Assembly: GCA_963834755.1 (NCBI GenBank) | Contig: CAWICQ010000010.1 | Span: 434,001-498,000 of the forward strand | DNA length: 64,000 nt | DNA from: Dokdonella_A sp963834755 | GTDB taxonomy: Bacteria > Pseudomonadota > Gammaproteobacteria > Xanthomonadales > Rhodanobacteraceae | Direction of reading: 5' to 3' | The notes under the pieces: generated by a model | Database searches by the model: none | The model's input: the letters and a program-made list of their open reading frames with translations, nothing else | Told to the model about the DNA's origin: nothing | Shown: piece by piece, positions 17,548 to 26,575 of the stretch | Numbering within the stretch: the first letter of the stretch is position 1 | Layout of the letters: every line of letters begins with the position of its first letter | Made by a program: the position numbers and the translations under genes

Positions 17548-18585
17548 CTACGCAGAGGCCGCGAGCGGCAGGCCGTCGGCGCCGTGCTCGGCGGCCGACC
17601 CGATCCGAGCCAGCATCTTTTCGGCGATGTAGTCCTCGGTAAAACTGCGCAGCGAGAAATCCATGATGAACCCGCAATGGCCGCCGTGCGGCGCGATATC
17701 AAGCTCGACTTGCGGCGGCAATTTCAGCGATCGGAAATCGCGGATCGGAATCACCGGATCGTCCGCCGATGTGAGTATCGTCGCCGGTACGCGCAGCGCG
17801 CCGAGCGCGTCGCCTGCAATCGAATAACCTTTGAGATAGTTTTCGAGTGAGCCGAACTCGGTGTGGCGCAACACCAGCGAGCGCGTCAGGTCGCGCAGAC
17901 TGCTGCTGAGCTCATCGCTCGAGAACAACTCCGCATCCGGAAACAGCGCCTGCTTGGTGCGTAGCGAGCGCGTCCATTTGCGCAGGAAATAACGCTCGTA
18001 AAGGAGCGGACCTCGTTCCAGCCCAAACAGCACGCTCGACGGATTGACGACCGGACACACCGCGAGCGCGTAGTCGAGCGGGATGCGCGCCGCGGGTGCG
18101 CGCAACGCGACGCGCAGCGCGAAATTCCCGCCGAGCGAGAATCCGGCGATCGCCAACGCGCGCGGACGAAAACGCTGCACGACTTCGCGCACCGCATTGA
18201 CGACTTCGTCGATGCGGCACGAATGGAAGATCTCGCGATTCAGGTGATGCGTCTCGCCGTGATCGCGGAAATTGAGCCGGAATACGTCGAAACCTTCGCG
18301 CAGCAGCCGCACGCCGGTATTCAGCACATAGTTGGAACGCGCGCTGCCTTCCCAGCCGTGCAGCAACACGATGAGCCCGCGCGCATCCGGCAGAGCGCTC
18401 TGCGCGGTGTGAAAGCCTTGCAGGCGAATGCCGTCGCCGCAGTCGAGGATGTGTTCGACGGCGCGCGTTTCGATATCGCCGCCGCGCCGCTTGACGATCA
18501 GACGGCGCAGCCCGCTCGATGCGAGCAGCGACTGCACGTGCGGATTGCGCAGAAGAAACGGTGTCCGGAAATCCGTTCCGTTCAT
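17548..18585 (-). CDS. YheT family alpha/beta hydrolase
   Basis: A 345-residue hydrolase. The N-terminus FLLRNPHVQSLLASSGLRR is characteristic of the YheT/YMC0 group. GLIVLLHGWEGSARSNY carries the oxyanion-side HGWEGS, and AGFSLGGN holds the nucleophile Ser. DDPVIPI supplies the acid and HGGHCGF the histidine. The substrate is unknown; homologues are esterases. Its ATG overlaps the stop of the acyltransferase by four bases, so the two are translationally coupled. Confidence 0.88.
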   Translation of the reverse strand: MNGTDFRTPFLLRNPHVQSLLASSGLRRLIVKRRGGDIETRAVEHILDCGDGIRLQGFHTAQSALPDARGLIVLLHGWEGSARSNYVLNTGVRLLREGFDVFRLNFRDHGETHHLNREIFHSCRIDEVVNAVREVVQRFRPRALAIAGFSLGGNFALRVALRAPAARIPLDYALAVCPVVNPSSVLFGLERGPLLYERYFLRKWTRSLRTKQALFPDAELFSSDELSSSLRDLTRSLVLRHTEFGSLENYLKGYSIAGDALGALRVPATILTSADDPVIPIRDFRSLKLPPQVELDIAPHGGHCGFIMDFSLRSFTEDYIAEKMLARIGSAAEHGADGLPLAASA

Positions 18586-19394
18586 CCGTCGACGTCGCCA
18601 TAGCCGAGCTCGCGCACGATGCGCGCGCGGCTTTGTTCGGCCATGCGACGTCGCGCATCCGGAGTCGCCGCGACCGGTTCGAGAAAATGGATTTCCGCAT
18701 CCATCGGCGGATTGCCGAGCACGCGGATCACGTTCGGGAAAAATCCTTCTTTGGGCGCGAACGGGACGCTCGGATCCTGGCGGCCATTGCGGCCGTAGCG
18801 CAGCGCGACCGGTTGCACGGGAACGTTCGCGTCGAGCGCGGTCTGGAAAATGCGCGCATGGAACGTGCCGACCTTGTCGCCGTGGCCGCTGCCGCCTTCG
18901 GGAAAAACGCCGACCGGTTCGCCCGCGCGCAAGCGCTCGACGGCGCGCGCCATCACCGCCGCCAACGAATCCGTGTTGCCGCGACGATGGAAAATCGTGC
19001 CGGCGCGCGCGGACAACCAGCCGACGTAAGGCCAGCCGGAGATCTCGCTCTTGGCGACGAAGCTCACCGGGCGCTGACTGTGCACGAGCTCGATGTCGAG
19101 CCACGAAATGTGGTTGGCGACGTAGAGCACCGCGCCCGGCAGCGGCTCGCCGAACCGGCGGATGGTGAGGCCGAAGCGGCGCACCAGCGCGCCCGACCAC
19201 CAGCGGATCATGAATTTTTCGAGCGTCGTGTCGCCGACCCGAATGCGCGCGGCGACCGGATTCAGCACCAGCATCGCGAGCGGTGGCGAAATCAGGATGT
19301 GCAGCAGCAACAACGGCGTGCGCACCAGATAACGCAGCGGGCGCCAGCGGTCCTGTGCGGTCGGCTCGACGCTCGTGTCGACGGAGCTGTTCAT
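18582..19394 (-). CDS. 1-acyl-sn-glycerol-3-phosphate acyltransferase (PlsC-like)
   Basis: A 270-residue membrane-associated acyltransferase. A hydrophobic segment lies around residues 25-45. NHISWLDIE carries the catalytic HX4D motif, and FPEGGSGHGDKV the EGT-like phosphate-binding motif. It would acylate lysophosphatidic acid or a related lysolipid in the inner membrane. It is first in a two-gene unit with the YheT hydrolase. The start at 19394 (MNSSVDTSVEP) was chosen over an upstream in-frame ATG at 19439 because the family-like sequence begins here. Confidence 0.87.
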   Translation of the reverse strand: MNSSVDTSVEPTAQDRWRPLRYLVRTPLLLLHILISPPLAMLVLNPVAARIRVGDTTLEKFMIRWWSGALVRRFGLTIRRFGEPLPGAVLYVANHISWLDIELVHSQRPVSFVAKSEISGWPYVGWLSARAGTIFHRRGNTDSLAAVMARAVERLRAGEPVGVFPEGGSGHGDKVGTFHARIFQTALDANVPVQPVALRYGRNGRQDPSVPFAPKEGFFPNVIRVLGNPPMDAEIHFLEPVAATPDARRRMAEQSRARIVRELGYGDVDG

Positions 19395-19439
19395 GGGGAC
19401 CGCAATGGTAGCGGATGCGTGGTGCGGTGCGGCAAGCAA

Positions 19440-19562
19440 TTCACCTCTCCCGTTTCGCGGGAGAGGTCGCGCGCAGCGCGGGTGAGGGCGAACGGAGCGA
19501 TGCGCTCCGCTGCTCGAACCAACGTGCCCTCACCCTACCCTCTCCCGCTGGCGGGAGAGGGG
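19440..19562. repeat. Inverted pair of GC-rich palindromic repeats
   Basis: The left copy, TCACCTCTCCCG...CGGGAGAGGT...GGTGAGGGC, is followed by a 35-base spacer and an inverted right copy GCCCTCACCCTACCCTCTCCCG-CTGG-CGGGAGAG. The inverted doublet resembles a REP/REPIN unit. It separates the plsC and srkA transcription units. Confidence 0.8.
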
Positions 19563-19570
19563 ATTTGGGG

Positions 19571-20527
19571 TCATTCATCTTGGAGGCGCGACTCGGCCTC
19601 GGCGAGATCGGTCAGGTGTTGCTCCCACCAGCGCGCTTCGCCGACCTGCGGAAACGCGCGCGGAAACGCCGGATCGTCCCAGCGCGCGGCGACCCAGCCG
19701 GCCCAGTGAACCTGGCGCATGATGCGCAGTGGTTCGATCAGTGCGCGTTCGCGCGTATCGAAATCGCGAAACTCCGCGTAGCCTTCGAGCAGCTGATCGA
19801 GTGCGCGCGACGATGGCGCGAGCATCCAGAGATCCTGCACCGCCGGACCCATGCGCGTGTCGTCGAGATCGACGAAGTGCGGGCCGTGATCGGTCCATAG
19901 CACGTTGCCGGCGTGGCAATCGCCGTGCAGACGAATGCGCGCGAGCGGTTCGGCCGCAGCAAAACGCGCGTCGATGAGATCGGCCAGTGTCGCGGCGCGC
20001 GAGCGATACGTGTCGAAGTAACGTTCCGGCAACAGCGCCGAACCCAGCACGGCGCGCGCGGCGTCGCGCACGAACGTGGTCGCATCGATGCTGCCGCGTT
20101 CGCGAAAGCGCGTGAGCGCGCCGACGCCGTGCATGCGCGCAAGCAGACGACCCATCCATGCAAGGTGATCGGCGGATTCGAGCTCGGGCGCGCGGCCGCC
20201 GCGGCGCGGATACAGCGAGTAGCGGAAACCCCTGTGCGTCAGGAGCGTGCGTCCGCGGATCGCGATCGGCGCGACGATCGGCAATTCGGCTGCGTCGAGC
20301 TCGTGCGCGAACGCGTGTTCCTCGCCGATCGCGGCATCGCTCCAGCGACCGGGCCGATAGAACTTCGCGACCAGCGCGGGGCCGCCTTCGATACCGACCT
20401 GATACACGCGATTCTCGTAGCTGCCGAGCGCGAGCAGACGGCCATCCGGCGTCGAGCCCGCCGCCGCGATCGCGTCCAGAACGATATCCGGCGAAAGGCC
20501 TGCATACGGCGTCGCGCTGACGTTCAC
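19571..20527 (-). CDS. srkA: Stress response kinase A (RdoA/SrkA)
   Basis: A 318-residue cytoplasmic kinase of the aminoglycoside-phosphotransferase fold. GSYENRVYQV, VAKFYRPGRWS, RLHGDCHAGNVLW (catalytic HGDCHAGN), FVDLDDTRMGPAVQDLWML and WAGWVAARW follow E. coli SrkA step by step. It is a Ser/Thr protein kinase linked to envelope and stress survival. It starts at GTG 20527, preceded by GAGAAAGG, and overlaps the thioesterase stop by four bases, which rules out the long upstream extension of the frame. Confidence 0.9.
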   Translation of the reverse strand: MNVSATPYAGLSPDIVLDAIAAAGSTPDGRLLALGSYENRVYQVGIEGGPALVAKFYRPGRWSDAAIGEEHAFAHELDAAELPIVAPIAIRGRTLLTHRGFRYSLYPRRGGRAPELESADHLAWMGRLLARMHGVGALTRFRERGSIDATTFVRDAARAVLGSALLPERYFDTYRSRAATLADLIDARFAAAEPLARIRLHGDCHAGNVLWTDHGPHFVDLDDTRMGPAVQDLWMLAPSSRALDQLLEGYAEFRDFDTRERALIEPLRIMRQVHWAGWVAARWDDPAFPRAFPQVGEARWWEQHLTDLAEAESRLQDE

Positions 20528-20967
20528 GCCTTTCTCGGTGCCTGCCGCGGCACGACCGCGAGCGTCAGTCGCGAAATGCAGACGAGCTTGCCGTTTTCGT
20601 CCTCGATGCGGATTTCCCAGACCTGGGTCGAGCGGCCGAGATGCACCGGCTGCGCGGTGCCGGTGACGATGCCTTCGGTGACGGCGCGCACGTGGTTCGC
20701 GTTGATGTCCAGACCCACGGCCATTTCCTTGGTCGCGTCCAAGCACATCGTGCCGGCGAGACTGCCGAGCGATTCGGCGAGCGCGACCGATGCGCCGCCG
20801 TGCAGGAGTCCGAACGGCTGCCGCGTGCGCGCGTCGACGGGCATCGTGCCGCGCACGAAGTCCTCGCCGATTTCGGTGATGCGCATGCCGAGATGCTCGA
20901 CCAGCGAGTTTGCGTTCCAGCCGTTGATGCGCTCGAGGTCGGCGGGTTGCTGCTTCCAGATGGTCAT
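20524..20967 (-). CDS. Hotdog-fold acyl-CoA thioesterase, YdiI/MenI-like
   Basis: A 147-residue PaaI-type thioesterase. GTMPVDARTRQPFGLLHGGASVALAE contains the catalytic region of the family, with the conserved Glu in ALAE, and LDINANHVRAV and PVHLGRSTQVWEIRI match E. coli YdiI closely. It hydrolyses an acyl- or aryl-CoA. Whether this is the menaquinone-pathway step is uncertain because no other men gene is present. It is coupled to srkA downstream by an overlap. Confidence 0.88.
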   Translation of the reverse strand: MTIWKQQPADLERINGWNANSLVEHLGMRITEIGEDFVRGTMPVDARTRQPFGLLHGGASVALAESLGSLAGTMCLDATKEMAVGLDINANHVRAVTEGIVTGTAQPVHLGRSTQVWEIRIEDENGKLVCISRLTLAVVPRQAPRKA

Positions 20968-21015
20968 AAAAACTCCGCGCGTGTGTCGCGCTCGAACTAT
21001 AACGCGCCGCCATTT

Positions 21016-21118
21016 CCCCTTCTCCCGCTTGCGGGAGAGCGCCGGGGTGAGGGCACTCTTGATTCAACGCCCACTCCTCGTGCCCTCACCCTACCCTCTC
21101 CCGCAAGCAGGAGAGGGG
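21016..21118. repeat. Inverted pair of GC-rich palindromic repeats
   Basis: CCCCTTCTCCCG-CTT-GCGGGAGAGC...GGTGAGGGCAC and, inverted, GTGCCCTCACCCTACCCTCTCCCGCAAGCAGGAGAGGGG lie 26 bases apart. They sit in the divergent interval between the thioesterase and the ferredoxin reductase. Confidence 0.8.
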
Positions 21119-21156
21119 AAAAGCAGGCGACAATCCGCGCCGACTCCGCTAAGCGA

Positions 21157-22215
21157 ATGCCCGTGCGCCACACCGTCACCCTGCAATCCAGCGGCAAGGA
21201 ATTCCGCGTCGACCCGGGCGAAACGGTGCTCGAAGCGGCGCGCCGCGCGGGGCTCGCGTTGCCGTATTCGTGCCTCGCCGGCGTCTGCGGCAGCTGCAAG
21301 GCAACGCTGATCGAAGGCCATTGCGTCTATCCGCGCAATCCACCGACCGCGCTGAACGCGGCCGAGCAGGCGCGGCATCAGGTGCTGCTCTGCCAGGCCG
21401 TGCCGGCGAGCGATCTCGTCGTCGCGGCGCGCGAGGTCGCATCGGTCGCCGACATACCGCGGCGCACGCTGACGCTCAAGCTCGTCGACAAGGTGTTCCT
21501 CAGCGAGGATGTCGTGCGCCTGACGCTGTTGACCGCGCGCGGCGAACGCCTGCGGCGTCTGGCCGGGCAATATCTCGACGCGCTCCTGCCGGACGGTCGC
21601 CGCCGTGCGTTCTCGATCGCCAACGCGCCGCACGAGAGCGAGCAGATCGAGCTGCACGTGCGCCATGTCGCCGGCGGCGGTTTCACGTCGTACGTTTTCG
21701 ACGAGATGAAGAGCGGCGACATGTTGCGCGTCGAAGGTCCGCTCGGCACGTTCGTGCCGCGCGAGGACAGCGAGCGGCCGATCGTCATGGTCGCCGGCGG
21801 CACGGGCTTCGCTCCGATCAAGGCGTTGATCGAACACTTTCTCCATCTCGGCACGCGCCGGCCGATCACGCTGTACTGGGGCGCGCGCGCGCCGCGCGAT
21901 CTGTACCTGCGCGCGCTGCCCGAACGCTGGGCGCGCGACGCGGCGTCGTTCCATTTCGTCCCTGTATTGTCCGACGCGGAACAGGCCGGCGCGCTGCGGC
22001 GCGGGCTGGTTCACGAAGCGCTGCTCGAGGATCACGCCGATCTTTCCGCTTTCGATCTCTACATGAGCGGGCCGCCGACGATGATCGACGCGGGCCGGCG
22101 CGCGTTCGTCGATGCTGGCCTGCCCGAGGATCGGTTGTTCTACGATTCGTTCGACTACGCGCCGGACGTTCTTGCCGAAATCCTGCGCAGCCGCGCTGGC
22201 ATCATGGGCATGTAG
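21157..22215 (+). CDS. 2Fe-2S ferredoxin/NAD(P)H-flavin reductase (AscD-like)
   Basis: A 352-residue fusion. Residues 1-90 are a plant-type ferredoxin domain with CLAGVCGSCKATL and a fourth Cys in LLCQA. Residues 95-330 are a ferredoxin-NADP reductase module: RRAFSIANAP binds FAD, VMVAGGTGFAPIKAL binds NAD(P)H, and MSGPPTMID closes the domain. Such proteins are often named CDP-6-deoxy-delta-3,4-glucoseen reductase. In Xanthomonadales they are usually generic electron-transfer reductases whose partner is unknown, and no sugar genes are nearby. The start at 21157 follows directly after the repeat pair. Confidence 0.88.
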   Translation: MPVRHTVTLQSSGKEFRVDPGETVLEAARRAGLALPYSCLAGVCGSCKATLIEGHCVYPRNPPTALNAAEQARHQVLLCQAVPASDLVVAAREVASVADIPRRTLTLKLVDKVFLSEDVVRLTLLTARGERLRRLAGQYLDALLPDGRRRAFSIANAPHESEQIELHVRHVAGGGFTSYVFDEMKSGDMLRVEGPLGTFVPREDSERPIVMVAGGTGFAPIKALIEHFLHLGTRRPITLYWGARAPRDLYLRALPERWARDAASFHFVPVLSDAEQAGALRRGLVHEALLEDHADLSAFDLYMSGPPTMIDAGRRAFVDAGLPEDRLFYDSFDYAPDVLAEILRSRAGIMGM

Positions 22216-22398
22216 GCATTCTTCGCGAAAGATTTGCAGAACTTGACGCGGCGTAGTTCGGTCTTCGAATAAGGTGGCCTTCAGGCGAAGGTTCGCATGG
22301 ATGACGTTTCTGCAATTGCGGCGAGGTTGGAGTCGGCTTTGGCGATGATGGGAAATCCGGCACTCGCGACTCGCCGGACCACAAGGCGGTCGGATATC

Positions 22399-22965
22399 GT
22401 GCGCAAGTCCGTGCTTCTGGCGTTGATTCTCCTTTTCGCCAGCCCGTCGGCGTTCGCGTTGCGCTGTGGAACGCGCATCGTCAGCGCAGGCGCGCAGGAT
22501 TTTCAGGTGCGCGATCGTTGCGGCGATCCGTTCTACGCGGATACCTACATCGCCACCGAAGTGTTCGGCGCGCGCGGGCCGATCGAGCAGTTCCGCGATG
22601 TGCAATACGATGTCTGGTATTACAACTTCGGGCCGCGCTATCTGATGCGCCGTTTCGTGTTTCGCGACGGCGTACTGCTGCGCGAGGAAACGCTCGGCTA
22701 CGGCGTCGACGAGATCGGCGACGACTGCAATCCGAATCGCGACTACCGCGGCGTCAGCATCGGCGAGCTGGTCGCGCGATGCGGCGAGCCGGCGTCGCGC
22801 CGGACCTACTACGACGCGCTGGTTCGGCGACCGATACCGGGTTACGAGCGCTATCGCGACCAACGCCGCGAGGAATGGATCTACGATTTCGGCGAGAACC
22901 GCTTTCTCAGAATGTTCCGCCTCGTCGACGGGCGCGTCGACGATATCGAATCGATCGAGCGTTGA
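22399..22965 (+). CDS. DUF2845 family exported protein
   Basis: A 188-residue protein with a signal peptide (RKSVLLALILLFASPSAFA) and two tandem DUF2845-like halves (LRCGTRIVSAGAQDFQVRDRCG; then ISIGELVARCGEPA-type, read here as SIGELVARCGEPASR). Each half carries a conserved Cys-Gly pair, and a YDVWYYNFG or EWIYDFG motif follows. The function is unknown and it is probably periplasmic. I place the start at GTG 22399, which gives a short signal peptide behind AAGGCGG. In-frame ATGs at 22297 and 22342 would add a charged extension. Confidence 0.75.
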   Translation: MRKSVLLALILLFASPSAFALRCGTRIVSAGAQDFQVRDRCGDPFYADTYIATEVFGARGPIEQFRDVQYDVWYYNFGPRYLMRRFVFRDGVLLREETLGYGVDEIGDDCNPNRDYRGVSIGELVARCGEPASRRTYYDALVRRPIPGYERYRDQRREEWIYDFGENRFLRMFRLVDGRVDDIESIER

Positions 22966-22990
22966 CGCGCGCCGAGCGCTGACAGGCGTC

Positions 22991-23026
22991 CCCTCTCCCG
23001 CTTGCGGGAGAGGGTAGGGTGAGGGA
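22991..23026. repeat. Dispersed GC-rich palindromic repeat
   Basis: CCCTCTCCCG-CTTG-CGGGAGAGGG then TAGGGTGAGGG. A degenerate inverted partner (CCCTCACACCGACTCTCT) follows at about 23039-23056. It lies between the convergent DUF2845 and hemY genes. Confidence 0.75.
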
Positions 23027-23061
23027 ATCCTGCAACGCCCTCACACCGACTCTCTGGAGAT

Positions 23062-24324
23062 TCAACGCGCGCCGGGCAATCTCGGCACGCCGTGCTCGCT
23101 GCGTTCTTCGAACACCAGCGCGCGCGTATCGACGGGTCCACGCAGCGCCTGCGTGCCGACTGCGATCGTCGCTTCGCCGCGCGCAAGACGCAGCGCGTTC
23201 GTATAACAGGTGAGCGCGGTCGCCGCGTCGTTCGAACCGGCGTAGCAATCACCCAGCGTTTCCCAGGCCAACGGCGATTCCTCGATCGCCAGCGCACGTT
23301 CGAGATATTGCTGGCTCTTGCCCCACAACGACTGCTGCGCGCAGAGACGACCGAGCGCCGTCGCGAGCGCCGCACTGTTCGGCGCAATCGAAAGCCAGCC
23401 TTCGGCCTTGCGCGTGCGCGCGGCAAGCTCGGCCGGACCGAGATCGGCATACGCGAGCGCGAGCGCATCGTTCCACTCGCGACGCTCGGCGGATTCGATT
23501 TCGTCCATCGCCGCGAGCACCTGGCCGAGCTCGGCGGAACGCTGCGCGAAGGCGGCAATCAATTCCGGACGGCGGCGCTGCGCGCGGGTCGCGCCGTTCC
23601 AGAGCGCATTGAGGCTCGCCACATCCGGTGTCTTTGCGAGCGCAGCCGCGAGCGTGCGCGTATCGAGCGCAATCTGCTCATCGGGCGCGAGCGCCTGCGA
23701 GCGCGCGAGCGCCGGCAATGCATCCAATGCCGTGCGCGTATCGCCGCTCTCGAGCGCGGCTTCGATGAGGAGTTTCTGCGCACGCGGCGGCAACGTGCCG
23801 GTGGCGGCACGCGGTTTCAGCAGCGACAACGCATCGCTCGCGCGACCGTTCTGGATCAGAAAATGCGCGCGCAATGCGAGCGCCGCGGACTCGGCGGACC
23901 CTTCGACTTTCTGCAGCGCTTCGCGCGCGCGCTCGTCTGCGCCGCGTTCATGCGCGGATTGCGCGAGCGCCAGCAGCGCCGGACCGCGCAATGCCGCGTG
24001 ACTCGAAGCCTTGGCCAGATCACGTTCGGCGTGCGCGTAACGTCCTTCGGCGAGCGCAACCAGACCGCTGCCCAGTCGCTCGCGTCCGCGGCGCCGGTAC
24101 CCGCGACCCCAAGCGAGAAACGGCCAGCGCGCGAAGCGCATGAGAATCGCCAGCAGGCCCCACGCGATCAGCAGCACGATCACGGCGAAAACGACGCTCG
24201 TCTCGAGCGTCGTGCCGCGCATGCGCACCATCAGGTAGCCGGGGTCGCTCGCCAGCCAGTGCCAGCCGAACGCGGCTGCGGCAGCCAGCACCAGCAGCAC
24301 GAGAACACCGAACCAGATTCTCAC
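23062..24324 (-). CDS. hemY: HemY-type protoheme biosynthesis TPR protein
   Basis: A 420-residue inner-membrane protein. Two N-terminal membrane spans (residues 4-24 and about 41-61) flank DPGYLMVRMRGTTLETS, the family signature. A periplasmic or cytoplasmic TPR region of about 300 residues follows, ending with AWETLGDCYAGSNDAATALTCY. It belongs to the gammaproteobacterial HemY family, found with hemCDX. Its biochemical role is not settled. Its start overlaps the hemX stop by four bases. Confidence 0.9.
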   Translation of the reverse strand: MRIWFGVLVLLVLAAAAAFGWHWLASDPGYLMVRMRGTTLETSVVFAVIVLLIAWGLLAILMRFARWPFLAWGRGYRRRGRERLGSGLVALAEGRYAHAERDLAKASSHAALRGPALLALAQSAHERGADERAREALQKVEGSAESAALALRAHFLIQNGRASDALSLLKPRAATGTLPPRAQKLLIEAALESGDTRTALDALPALARSQALAPDEQIALDTRTLAAALAKTPDVASLNALWNGATRAQRRRPELIAAFAQRSAELGQVLAAMDEIESAERREWNDALALAYADLGPAELAARTRKAEGWLSIAPNSAALATALGRLCAQQSLWGKSQQYLERALAIEESPLAWETLGDCYAGSNDAATALTCYTNALRLARGEATIAVGTQALRGPVDTRALVFEERSEHGVPRLPGAR

Positions 24325-25415
24325 TGCCCCGCCCCGCCACCGGCCGCTGCGCGCGGCTGCGCGAGCGCACGCGTCGCGCGCAGATTGCGCAACTCGCGCA
24401 ATGCGCTGCCAAGCTCGGGCACCGCCGGCGCCAGCGGAGCGGATGCGAGACGATCGAGCTCGGCGAGATCTGCCTTCACCGCCGCGGCATCGTTGTCGAA
24501 ACTCGCGGCGATGGACGCGCGTGTGCGCGAAATCGCCGCGGCATAGGCGGTCGGATCGCGCGCCAGCAGCGCGGCTTGCGCCGCGCGCAGATCGATCATC
24601 GCGAGCGAGCGGGTCAGTTCCAGATCGCGGCTTTGCGGCGCGGCGTCGCGCTCGGAACTGATGTGTACGAACTGCTGCAGTAGCGCCTCCAACCGCGACG
24701 GCGCCGCGGCCGGAGTCGCAACGGCGGCCGCTTTCGGCGGCAACGTCGCAAGACTCGCGCCGACACGATCCAGCGCCGCGAGCGTCGCGTTCGTTTCGAG
24801 CGGTTTGCTCGATTCGAGCGCTTTCGTTTCCGCGCCGATGGTCTGACGCACGCCGGCGAACACGGGATCTTCGGCGGCCGCGAGCGCGGAATCGGCGAGC
24901 CGATACGCGGCCAACGCGGCTTGCGCGTCATGAAAGAGCTCAAGCCGCTCCTGTGCCAGTTGCAACAGAAATTCCGCTTCGTTCAAAGCCAGCGCATCGC
25001 GACCGGTCAGACGCTGCTCGGCAAGATTCGCGACCGCATCTTCGACATGGCGCGACCGTTCGCCGAGCGCGAGCAATTCTTCGCGCACGCTCTTGTCCAC
25101 GGAATCCGAATCGTCGACGCGGGCGCGCAACGTATCGAGATCGCGTTTACGCTCGTCGCCGGCGCGCGCAATTTCCGCGATGCGCCGATCGGTCTCTTCG
25201 CGTATCGAACTTTGCGCGTCGCCCTGACCGCGTTCGAGAACGGCCACGCGCCAGAGCGCAAAGCCCGCGACAATCAGGGCGACGAGGGCGACCAGCCCGA
25301 CGAACCATCCGCCGCGGTTCGCTGGAGTCGCGGATGTCCGCTGCGCCGGATGCGTCACCGCATCGCTGACGACCACGGGCGTCGACGAGACGACTTCGTT
25401 TTCGGGCTCTCCCAT
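24321..25415 (-). CDS. hemX: HemX family membrane protein
   Basis: A 364-residue protein with one membrane span at about residues 36-57 (GGWFVGLVALVALIVAGFAL), a charged coiled-coil (EETDRRIAEIARAGDERKRD) and a helical C-terminal domain with EAEFLLQLAQERLELFHD, the HemX signature. It is often annotated as uroporphyrinogen-III C-methyltransferase, but it lacks the SAM-binding methylase domain, so that name should not be used. It lies between hemD and hemY, 60 bases after hemD. It is likely a structural or regulatory partner in heme synthesis. Confidence 0.9.
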   Translation of the reverse strand: MGEPENEVVSSTPVVVSDAVTHPAQRTSATPANRGGWFVGLVALVALIVAGFALWRVAVLERGQGDAQSSIREETDRRIAEIARAGDERKRDLDTLRARVDDSDSVDKSVREELLALGERSRHVEDAVANLAEQRLTGRDALALNEAEFLLQLAQERLELFHDAQAALAAYRLADSALAAAEDPVFAGVRQTIGAETKALESSKPLETNATLAALDRVGASLATLPPKAAAVATPAAAPSRLEALLQQFVHISSERDAAPQSRDLELTRSLAMIDLRAAQAALLARDPTAYAAAISRTRASIAASFDNDAAAVKADLAELDRLASAPLAPAVPELGSALRELRNLRATRALAQPRAAAGGGAGQ

Positions 25416-25474
25416 GCGGGCATGCTAGCCCAACTCCCGTGCGCGCGGCAGCGCGGCGTCGGCCGGCGTTCAGC

Positions 25475-26314
25475 TCAAAGCCGATGATGAGCGAGCGCGG
25501 ACTCCGCCGCGGCAAGGAGATCGCGCGGCGCCGCCGAACGCGCAAGCACGATCTCGCCGAACGCGTGCTCTCGCGCGGCGGCGACAAGCCGGGCGCTGCT
25601 GACCACAATGATCTGGCCGCGCATGCGTTCGATCAGCCGCTTCGGCACGAGCGCGGCGAGATTTGTGAGCGCCTCGGCGCTCGAAACGAGCGTGATCAAC
25701 GGATCGGACGCAGCGTCGAGCGCATCGAAATGCCGGCGCGTGAGACGCGGCGCCGCGCGCCGGTACACGTGGATCGCCTCGATGATCGCACCGCGCCGGC
25801 GCAATGTCGGTGCGATCAGATCGCGGCCGCCCGGCGCGCCGATCAGCGCGATGCGAAGGCCACGCACACGGCTGAGTCCGCGCAGCGCGAGCAGCCCTTC
25901 GCTGTCGCTGCGCTCGGTGGGCATCGTTGCGTCGATGCCGTGCCGTGCGAGCGCGCGCGCCGTGCCGGCGCCGAGTGCGAACGCGGATCCGCGCGCGACG
26001 CGAAGCGACGGGCAAAGATCGAACGCGAATCGCACCGCCGCCGGACTGGTGAAGATCGCGAGGTGCTTTCGACTCAGCGCATTGAGCCTCGCCCGCGCCG
26101 TGCCCGTGGCGAGTGCGCGCAACGCGAGGCCGGGCAGCAGCAGCGGTCGGCCACCGCCGGCCGCAACGCTGCGCACAAGTGTCGCGCCGCCCCCGACTGG
26201 TCGCGTGATGACGATCGTCGCGCCGGCGAAGTGGTCCTGCGCTTTTTCCTTCGCGATGTTCACGAAAAGCACGTCCCGATCATTGCGGGCGCATCGGCTC
26301 GCGCACGGGAGCAT
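25475..26314 (-). CDS. hemD: Uroporphyrinogen-III synthase
   Basis: A roughly 279-residue HemD. IVITRPVGGGATLVRSVAAGGGRP opens the fold, IFTSPAAVRFAFD is the conserved SxxAV motif, IALIGAPGGRDLI and IHVYRRAAPR lead the second lobe, and LVSSAEALTNLAAL is the C-terminal counterpart. It cyclises hydroxymethylbilane to uroporphyrinogen III. The ATG at 26314 has no clear ribosome site. A start nearer the fold (GTG at VNIAKEK) is also possible. hemC, usually directly upstream, is not next to it here. Confidence 0.85.
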   Translation of the reverse strand: MLPCASRCARNDRDVLFVNIAKEKAQDHFAGATIVITRPVGGGATLVRSVAAGGGRPLLLPGLALRALATGTARARLNALSRKHLAIFTSPAAVRFAFDLCPSLRVARGSAFALGAGTARALARHGIDATMPTERSDSEGLLALRGLSRVRGLRIALIGAPGGRDLIAPTLRRRGAIIEAIHVYRRAAPRLTRRHFDALDAASDPLITLVSSAEALTNLAALVPKRLIERMRGQIIVVSSARLVAAAREHAFGEIVLARSAAPRDLLAAAESALAHHRL

Positions 26315-26575
26315 CCGATGCGGCCGTAGCGTAGCAGGGCGCAACAGGCCATCGATGGGTGTTTGATGGCATCACGCAGCCGACGCTCGGCGCATCCAGG
26401 TTTGTGCGCACTCAATCGCGCAGCGCCGGACTGGCGTGAGACGGCGCCACAATCGACCGACGCTGATTTTGTTCCACGGCGAGGCGAGCGGATCTTCACC
26501 GACGGTTTCGAGCGACCCTGTGCGACCCGGTATAGTCCGCTCGCCGGTCACGAACGCCGGCGACCGCGGAGCCGA

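Noticed and set aside
24321..25415. Annotation of hemX as uroporphyrinogen-III C-methyltransferase
   Set aside because: The protein has a membrane span and coiled coil but no SAM-binding methylase motifs; that name is a common transfer error.
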